64,000 bases of DNA from Pseudomonas nitroreducens. Its GTDB lineage: Bacteria > Pseudomonadota > Gammaproteobacteria > Pseudomonadales > Pseudomonadaceae. Shown here in pieces: positions 59,679 to 64,000 of this stretch; the stretch's first letter is position 1, and each line of letters opens with the position of its first letter. Position numbers and translations under genes: made by a program. The stretch spans positions 12,624 through 76,623 of the forward strand of contig NZ_JACHLI010000035.1 in assembly GCF_014204515.1 (NCBI RefSeq), written 5' to 3'. The notes beneath the pieces are model-generated. The model was given only the letters and a program-made list of their open reading frames with translations, was not told the DNA's origin and searched no databases.

Positions 59679-60011
59679 ATGAAAACCATACTGACCAGCC
59701 TTGCCATCCTGAGCTGCACCACCCTCGCATCCGCTGAAGAGAAAACCGCCCTAGCCGAAGCCGCCGAGGCGATGAAACCCATCATCGAAATCCCTGCGGA
59801 CTACCTCCAGAAAAGCATCATGCAAAGCCTTGCCGGTGGTAAAGGACCACTAGCGGAAGGGGCCAGGCGAAACCTTACGATGCAGGCTCAACGCGACAGA
59901 GAAGCCTATAGAGGCGTGCGCAGACCCATGAGGGAGTGCATAAAGCCCGACAACGTCATTGATGATGACGTGAAGGAGTGCACAGAAGGAACTCGCGAGA
60001 AAACTTGGTGA
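59679..60011 (+). CDS. Small secreted protein with C-terminal Cys motif
   Basis: 110 residues from the ATG at 59679; AAGGA lies 10 bases upstream, and the GTG at 59670 is too close. The signal peptide reads ILTSLAILSCTTLASAEE. The C-terminus carries RRP followed by MRECIKPDNVIDDDVKEC (84-101), matching a segment of the protein at 63054-63830. Function unknown. A weak hairpin (GGGTGAATCCGTTCACCC, 60018-60035) follows. The gap 59435-59678 has no clear gene. Confidence 0.68.
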   Translation: MKTILTSLAILSCTTLASAEEKTALAEAAEAMKPIIEIPADYLQKSIMQSLAGGKGPLAEGARRNLTMQAQRDREAYRGVRRPMRECIKPDNVIDDDVKECTEGTREKTW

Positions 60012-60047
60012 GCATTCGGGTGAATCCGTTCACCCCTTTCCATTAGT

Positions 60048-61193
60048 TTACCGCACAGCCTCACGAACTTTCCGCGCGGCAACTTTACTTTCAAACTCAA
60101 GAACCTCTAGAGCCACAGCCTCAATATGATGGTTTGTATCAAAGGCAATCCAGTCAGAAGAATTCCCTTTTATTTCCCCATGACTGCATCTCAGAATCTG
60201 CGCATCCCCCCAACTAAGGCCAGGCATATAGTGGCCAGAATCAATAATAGTTTGAGCAAGATCATAGTACTGAGCGCCTTTCAAGCCTTCCTTGATAGGA
60301 TATCCTCGAGCTATAAAGTATTCCTTTTCGATTGTATACCTAATCTTTCCGTTGGTACTTGAAGGGCCCCCAACGTCATTCGAATTAGGCCCGCGAATCC
60401 CGTAATCGGAGAAAACAACTGCTCTCGGACCGACCTCATTCAAAACCAAGTCTCGCCATACCAACATTTCTTTACGGAGCACTAAGCCCGTTGAATTCTG
60501 TTCTTTTACAGCATCTGAAATAAAAGCGGGCAACGAGCAACCAGAAACACTTATATCAATAAATCCCGCACGACGAAGAAGAGGAATAGCCTTTCCGGCA
60601 ACTTCGAGAGTAGCTGGGACTGTATGTCGCTGCGAAGACAAATCTCCGAAATCAACCATGATCCGAGTTAGCCCCGGGTCTAGGGCAAGCACATCGCAAA
60701 TCTCCTCCAATCTTGCGAAGAAAACATCTTCCTCAGACATCTCCTCTATCGTATCGCGATCAATTGGGAAACGAACAATGAACTCTCGCCCAGACTCTAA
60801 CCGCATACCCTGCAACGCGTTGACATAGACCGGGTCGTCCCAGCGTACTATATCAACTACTGGACTTACCTTTACCCCCATAGACTCGAGCTGATTCCTC
60901 ATAAAAGGAATAACGTGCTCACCACCCTCTGTTTGTGCATTGGTAGCCCAACGAGGTAAATCCAAGTATACAGACCGACCTTTACACGCTCGCGACATCT
61001 CAAACGTGATGGAATTAAGGAATGACTCCACAGGAGGAGAATGCCGCTCCAGCAATTCCATCCGACGTTTATCACTAAGCGGAGGCACATCAAACCACGG
61101 CTGTATAGCTCTCAACGCTCTATCCGAAAGCAAAGACACCGCTCTCAGTTCCCCTTCCTTCGCTTTCAGAATCGGAATGTATCTCGCGCTCAT
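60048..61193 (-). CDS. Beta family protein (PF14350-type), third gene of TA-like operon
   Basis: 381 residues whose ATG follows the TAA of the HigA-ImmA gene directly. The start MSARYIPILKAKEGELRAVS and the ordered beta/alpha pattern (VSPVVDIVRWDDP, FIVRFPIDRD, LTRIMVDFGDLSS, FIDISVSGCSLP) resemble the Beta_protein family, which is common in mobile and viral contexts, often beside XRE/ImmA genes. The repeating strand-loop pattern suggests a TIM-barrel-like fold; that is inference. Biochemical function unknown. AT-rich DNA compared with the chromosome. Confidence 0.75.
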   Translation of the reverse strand: MSARYIPILKAKEGELRAVSLLSDRALRAIQPWFDVPPLSDKRRMELLERHSPPVESFLNSITFEMSRACKGRSVYLDLPRWATNAQTEGGEHVIPFMRNQLESMGVKVSPVVDIVRWDDPVYVNALQGMRLESGREFIVRFPIDRDTIEEMSEEDVFFARLEEICDVLALDPGLTRIMVDFGDLSSQRHTVPATLEVAGKAIPLLRRAGFIDISVSGCSLPAFISDAVKEQNSTGLVLRKEMLVWRDLVLNEVGPRAVVFSDYGIRGPNSNDVGGPSSTNGKIRYTIEKEYFIARGYPIKEGLKGAQYYDLAQTIIDSGHYMPGLSWGDAQILRCSHGEIKGNSSDWIAFDTNHHIEAVALEVLEFESKVAARKVREAVR

Positions 61194-62405
61194 TTATACA
61201 CCCTCAGGAGTATCTAGAAATAGCTTCCTCACTTCACCGCGCCCAAGCATATCCGTAAAAATCTGATAATTTTCACTTTCCCTTTGAATTCTTCCAACAA
61301 TAATAGAAGGATGAATTCTTAGCTCTCGAGACAATTTGTCAATATTTTCTCGAGTTGGCGACAGCGAAACCTCGCTTCTCTTCCAAGAAACCCTAGGAAT
61401 AAAAGCTTCTCGTGCCAACCTATTAGCCTCGGCCTCCCGACCATCATCAGACGAAGCGTCTAGGTCATCTAAAAACGTCTCTTCTCTTCCAATATGTTTC
61501 CAAATATGGGCAACTTCATGAAGAAGAGTGAACCAGAAATTATCTAAACGGTCATGTCTCAAAGTCAACGCAACAACCGGTGTTCCATCAGCATCCTTCA
61601 ATGATGCTCCGTCCAGCATGGTCCCTTTTAAATGCGGCTCTACCACTACCACAATTCCATTTTTCTCTAAAAACTCTACAGCCAAGACAGGTCCATGCTC
61701 CGACCAACTCAACTGGGCCAGATCGCGCAAAAACGAACTAGATAGCGTACGTTCATCAAAAACACCTACGCGACCTTTTTTTTCCCTTGCCTTCTGAATG
61801 ACTCGAACCAGCCATGCATAGAGGGCGTATTTTGTTGCCGGTGAATATGCATCCCCCAGCGGCGCTCGTTTAAATGCGGCCCCTCCAACACCCCAGCCAA
61901 TCTGGGAAATAAAGTCCCTTACCGTTTCCTCGGTAGTTCGCGTAGCTTTTCCAACAATTTTTTGAATCCAACCTCTCGCAACCATTTCTTTGACTGGAAA
62001 CTTAGTCCAATCAACGTCCTCTTTAGAGGAAGAATTTTCCGGCACTGAGACACCAACTAGAGTCTCAGCAGAAATCCCAAGCCCAACCGCCAAAGCCCTA
62101 ATCATTGGAACTGTCAGAGGCCGCTTTCTTCCTAAAACCTCAGACACTCTACTTCTAGTACCAAAATAAGGAATCAAATCAGCTTGTTTATAACCTTTTT
62201 CCTGCATCCTAAATAGAATTGCATCGATCGGATCAGGAGCCTCTACTGGATGCTTCTTATCTTCGTATGCTTCCACTAGCACAGTAAGCAATTCAAGACG
62301 ATCACTTTCTAGAGATCCTGGAGCAGGCTCTAACTCTATTAGCCTGCCAATCTCTTCGAGGTAAGCCGAATGCTGTTCCTCTGTTCGTATGACCTTAGTG
62401 TCCAT
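61194..62405 (-). CDS. HigA-type HTH antitoxin fused to ImmA/IrrE metallopeptidase
   Basis: 403 residues. Residues 62-115 form a HigA/XRE helix-turn-helix (YKQADLIPYFGTRSRVSEVL). A linker domain of about 130 residues follows. The C-terminal ImmA/IrrE zinc peptidase has HEVAH at 296-300 and a third ligand in EAEAN at about 326. Such enzymes cleave repressors or antitoxins. It overlaps the HigB-like gene by 11 bases. The combination suggests an antitoxin that can be cleaved or that cleaves another factor on stress. Confidence 0.85.
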   Translation of the reverse strand: MDTKVIRTEEQHSAYLEEIGRLIELEPAPGSLESDRLELLTVLVEAYEDKKHPVEAPDPIDAILFRMQEKGYKQADLIPYFGTRSRVSEVLGRKRPLTVPMIRALAVGLGISAETLVGVSVPENSSSKEDVDWTKFPVKEMVARGWIQKIVGKATRTTEETVRDFISQIGWGVGGAAFKRAPLGDAYSPATKYALYAWLVRVIQKAREKKGRVGVFDERTLSSSFLRDLAQLSWSEHGPVLAVEFLEKNGIVVVVEPHLKGTMLDGASLKDADGTPVVALTLRHDRLDNFWFTLLHEVAHIWKHIGREETFLDDLDASSDDGREAEANRLAREAFIPRVSWKRSEVSLSPTRENIDKLSRELRIHPSIIVGRIQRESENYQIFTDMLGRGEVRKLFLDTPEGV

Positions 62406-62673
62406 TGCTTTCTTCTATAGTTATCAACGTCGTAATCAACGCCACTCGTTGAGGAAACGCTACGCGCACCTCAATCATGTAGTTTCCCGTCACGACACAA
62501 AATCTAAAAATCCCAGACGCGATCTGTTGCGCCTTCGGAAATTGGGCCAGCAAATCGGCAGAATCGTTCCACGATGCGTGAATCACTTCTGAAACCCAGC
62601 TGACAATCCATTTATCTAGTCCCTTGTCACGCCCCTTAAGCGGCCCGAGCTTGTCTCTTCCCAGCAGATGCAT
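62395..62673 (-). CDS. HigB-type mRNA interferase toxin
   Basis: 92 residues of the HigB_toxin family, to judge from the pattern DKWIVSWVSEVIHASWNDSA, FCVVTGNYMIEVRVAF and QRVALITTLIT, which follows the family order WK..SADLL, F.V.GN.YRL and .RI..IRFI.TH. The typical C-terminal His of the family is replaced by a different tail (EESNGH, which still ends in His). It is the first gene of the operon and is followed by the HigA-ImmA fusion instead of a small HigA. Confidence 0.8.
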   Translation of the reverse strand: MHLLGRDKLGPLKGRDKGLDKWIVSWVSEVIHASWNDSADLLAQFPKAQQIASGIFRFCVVTGNYMIEVRVAFPQRVALITTLITIEESNGH

Positions 62674-62681
62674 AGCTTAAA

Positions 62682-62747
62682 TTCCCAATTTGGGATCAAA
62701 TTACGCCGTCACGACTGAACAGTCAACAAAAATTCCCAATTTGGGAA
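62682..62747 (-). promoter_or_regulatory. Two palindromic operators before the higB-like operon
   Basis: TTCCCAATTTGGGAT (62682-62696) and TTCCCAATTTGGGAA (62733-62747) share the palindrome TCCCAATTTGGGA, with 51 bp from start to start. They lie 9-74 bases before the HigB start, where HigA-type autorepressors bind. Confidence 0.75.
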
Positions 62748-62779
62748 CAACGGCAATCCTTTACCATGGCTTATAGCCA

Positions 62780-63057
62780 CTATACCCTCACGATGAGAAG
62801 GGCTAAGACGAGCACAAAAGTTGATTTGCGCAGCAGAGATAAGGTGAACTGCTCATCGAAATAGTTGTCTGGGGAGAGCACTGCAGGTGGCCATTTACCG
62901 CAGAAAATGGCTTCGACAGGTTCAAAAACACCCAGCGGTATGCCAACAGGGAGGAGCCGCAGCATCCGGCATAGCCTAGAAGCTCTGCTGTCCCTATCGA
63001 CGCATAAACGCGCCAGTCCAAAAGACCCGAAATATGGTGCTCTATTTGAGAAATCAC
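62780..63057 (-). pseudogene. Possible frameshifted small membrane protein gene
   Basis: Two overlapping minus-strand frames look complementary: MISQIEHHISGLLDWRVYAS near 63057, and from about 62965 a second frame with FEPVEAIFCGKW, FDEQFTLSLLRKSTFVLVLA and a hydrophobic end. A one- or two-base shift near 62950 would join them into a protein of about 90 residues. This is a guess from composition; otherwise the gap 62748-63053 has no gene. Confidence 0.3.
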
Positions 63058-63830
63058 CCCATCGGGCTAAATGAGCTTTCAGCGGTGCAATATCGCTCCT
63101 TCATCTGGTAGCTCCAATCCGAGCGATCTTTGCCAGCACGAGCAGTCCAAGCGCGGCATTGCTCACGAAAATGCACCTTGGCTCCTTTTCGGCACTCACG
63201 ATACTCAACGGAACCCCAGCCTTGGTTCCGGCAGACAGAGCCGCCATCAATAACGTTGTTAATAGCAACCCACTCAGCCAGATAGCTGCTTCCGCCATCC
63301 CAGCTCTTTATCCACTGCGAATTGCGCTCCTGGGTGTGATTTTGAGTTCTACCCTGCCGAGCTATCCGCCGATCCCGCTCAGCCTGAAACCGCGCTAAGT
63401 ATTCTTGGGAAACCATGCCTTGAGGCTCAGCAGGCTTCTGCGAAGCGCGGGCCCGCGGTAGCTCGCCACCGTTTTGGCAACGAATCACTTCTTCATCAAT
63501 GGCATTACGGCCATGCAGGCAATCGCGCAGTGTGCGTCGGCTGGAGGCTTCTGGGGCAGTTTGGCGATGGGCCACTTCAGGAGGAGGTGCCGGAAGAGTC
63601 CGAGGGTCTTCGGCGATCGGAATACTTTCTTCGACGGGCTCGGAAGCCAACAGTCGATCTACAAGTGATCGGAGCGATGGCCAAGTAAGAGCGAGAACCG
63701 CAAGGAGCACCATGCCGCCAAGCAAGTGCAGAGCGTTCCAACGGAAAGTCCTGGGACGCTTTCGAGCCCTTCCCTCTCGTTGACGCTCGCTACTTTCGCG
63801 GCGCATCCATTCACGGTCATCCAGTCCCAT
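63054..63830 (-). CDS. Membrane-anchored hypothetical protein with Cys motifs
   Basis: 258 residues from the ATG at 63830 (AAGGGAAGG upstream). The N-terminus MGLDDREWMRRESSERQREG is charged, followed by a helix at about 33-53 (ALHLLGGMVLLAVLALTWPS) and a periplasmic part. RRT followed by LRDCLHGRNAIDEEVIRC (101-118) matches the secreted protein at 59679. The C-terminal third has more Cys (GSVCRNQGW, RECRKGA, EQCRAW). Such proteins are frequent on Pseudomonas islands; no function recognised. No gene is seen in 63864-64000. Confidence 0.7.
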   Translation of the reverse strand: MGLDDREWMRRESSERQREGRARKRPRTFRWNALHLLGGMVLLAVLALTWPSLRSLVDRLLASEPVEESIPIAEDPRTLPAPPPEVAHRQTAPEASSRRTLRDCLHGRNAIDEEVIRCQNGGELPRARASQKPAEPQGMVSQEYLARFQAERDRRIARQGRTQNHTQERNSQWIKSWDGGSSYLAEWVAINNVIDGGSVCRNQGWGSVEYRECRKGAKVHFREQCRAWTARAGKDRSDWSYQMKERYCTAESSFSPMG

Positions 63831-64000
63831 GATCCTTCCCTTCCGAGCATCCACACATGGCACGTGGCCATATCCGAAGCTAGCGCGAGACGCTAGTACC
63901 CGTAAAGTGGTCTGCTCCCCGCATCTGAGTACAGGGACTCACGCTAATTTTGCTGCCTGTTTGCGCCGCCGAAATTCCCTTGGGGATCGGTAGTTCAAGG

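Overview
The window is high-GC chromosomal DNA of a Pseudomonas close to the P. aeruginosa group. Gene content and order match blocks I know from P. aeruginosa: feoAB, argP/argO, sodB, bifA, an imelysin cluster and mexVW, then an MFS gene, hemH, a photolyase cluster, pagL, murI-moeB-prmC-prfA-hemA, lbcA-lolB-ispE-tRNA-prs-rplY-pth-ychF. The species cannot be fixed from the sequence alone.

Bases 1-23,100 hold iron, redox and signalling genes. They start with the 5' part of feoB and all of feoA, and continue with a coiled-coil membrane protein, two NAD(P)-binding proteins, ArgP beside its likely target exporter ArgO, Fe-superoxide dismutase and the c-di-GMP phosphodiesterase BifA. A putatively Fur-controlled set follows (IcmP-type imelysin, di-haem oxidoreductase, second imelysin, DUF1513 protein), then a chemoreceptor and the RND pump genes mexVW. 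Palindromic intergenic repeats of at least three families fill the gaps, including a nearly perfect 204-bp tandem duplication before the chemoreceptor gene.

Bases 23,300-45,950 are mostly housekeeping. A light/DNA-repair cluster (FAD oxidoreductase; DUF523-DUF1722 protein, MerR-type regulator, photolyase) carries three pairs of TGTACA operators spaced 18-19 bp. Next come pagL and the operon hemA-prfA-prmC-moeB-murI. Opposite to it run lbcA, lolB, ispE, two identical tRNA-Gln genes, prs, rplY, pth and ychF, ending in tRNA-Met(CAT).

From tRNA-Met to the end of the window the DNA is accessory and much of it is AT-richer. It holds a split Rhs locus with a variable C-terminal tip and a small TPR gene as candidate immunity partner. 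A complete Pf-like filamentous prophage (about 51.1-59.4 kb) encodes integrase, replication protein, Zot, pVI-, pIII- and pVIII-like proteins, ssDNA-binding protein, excisionase and repressor, plus three small genes. After it lie a small secreted protein, a three-gene HigB / HigA-ImmA / Beta-protein operon with two palindromic operators, and a membrane protein sharing a Cys motif with the small secreted protein. No right-hand copy of the tRNA end was seen, so the island probably continues past the window.

The best candidates for something undescribed are the HigB/HigA-ImmA/Beta operon, the split Rhs locus and the TGTACA regulon around a MerR protein lacking recognisable cobalamin-binding residues.
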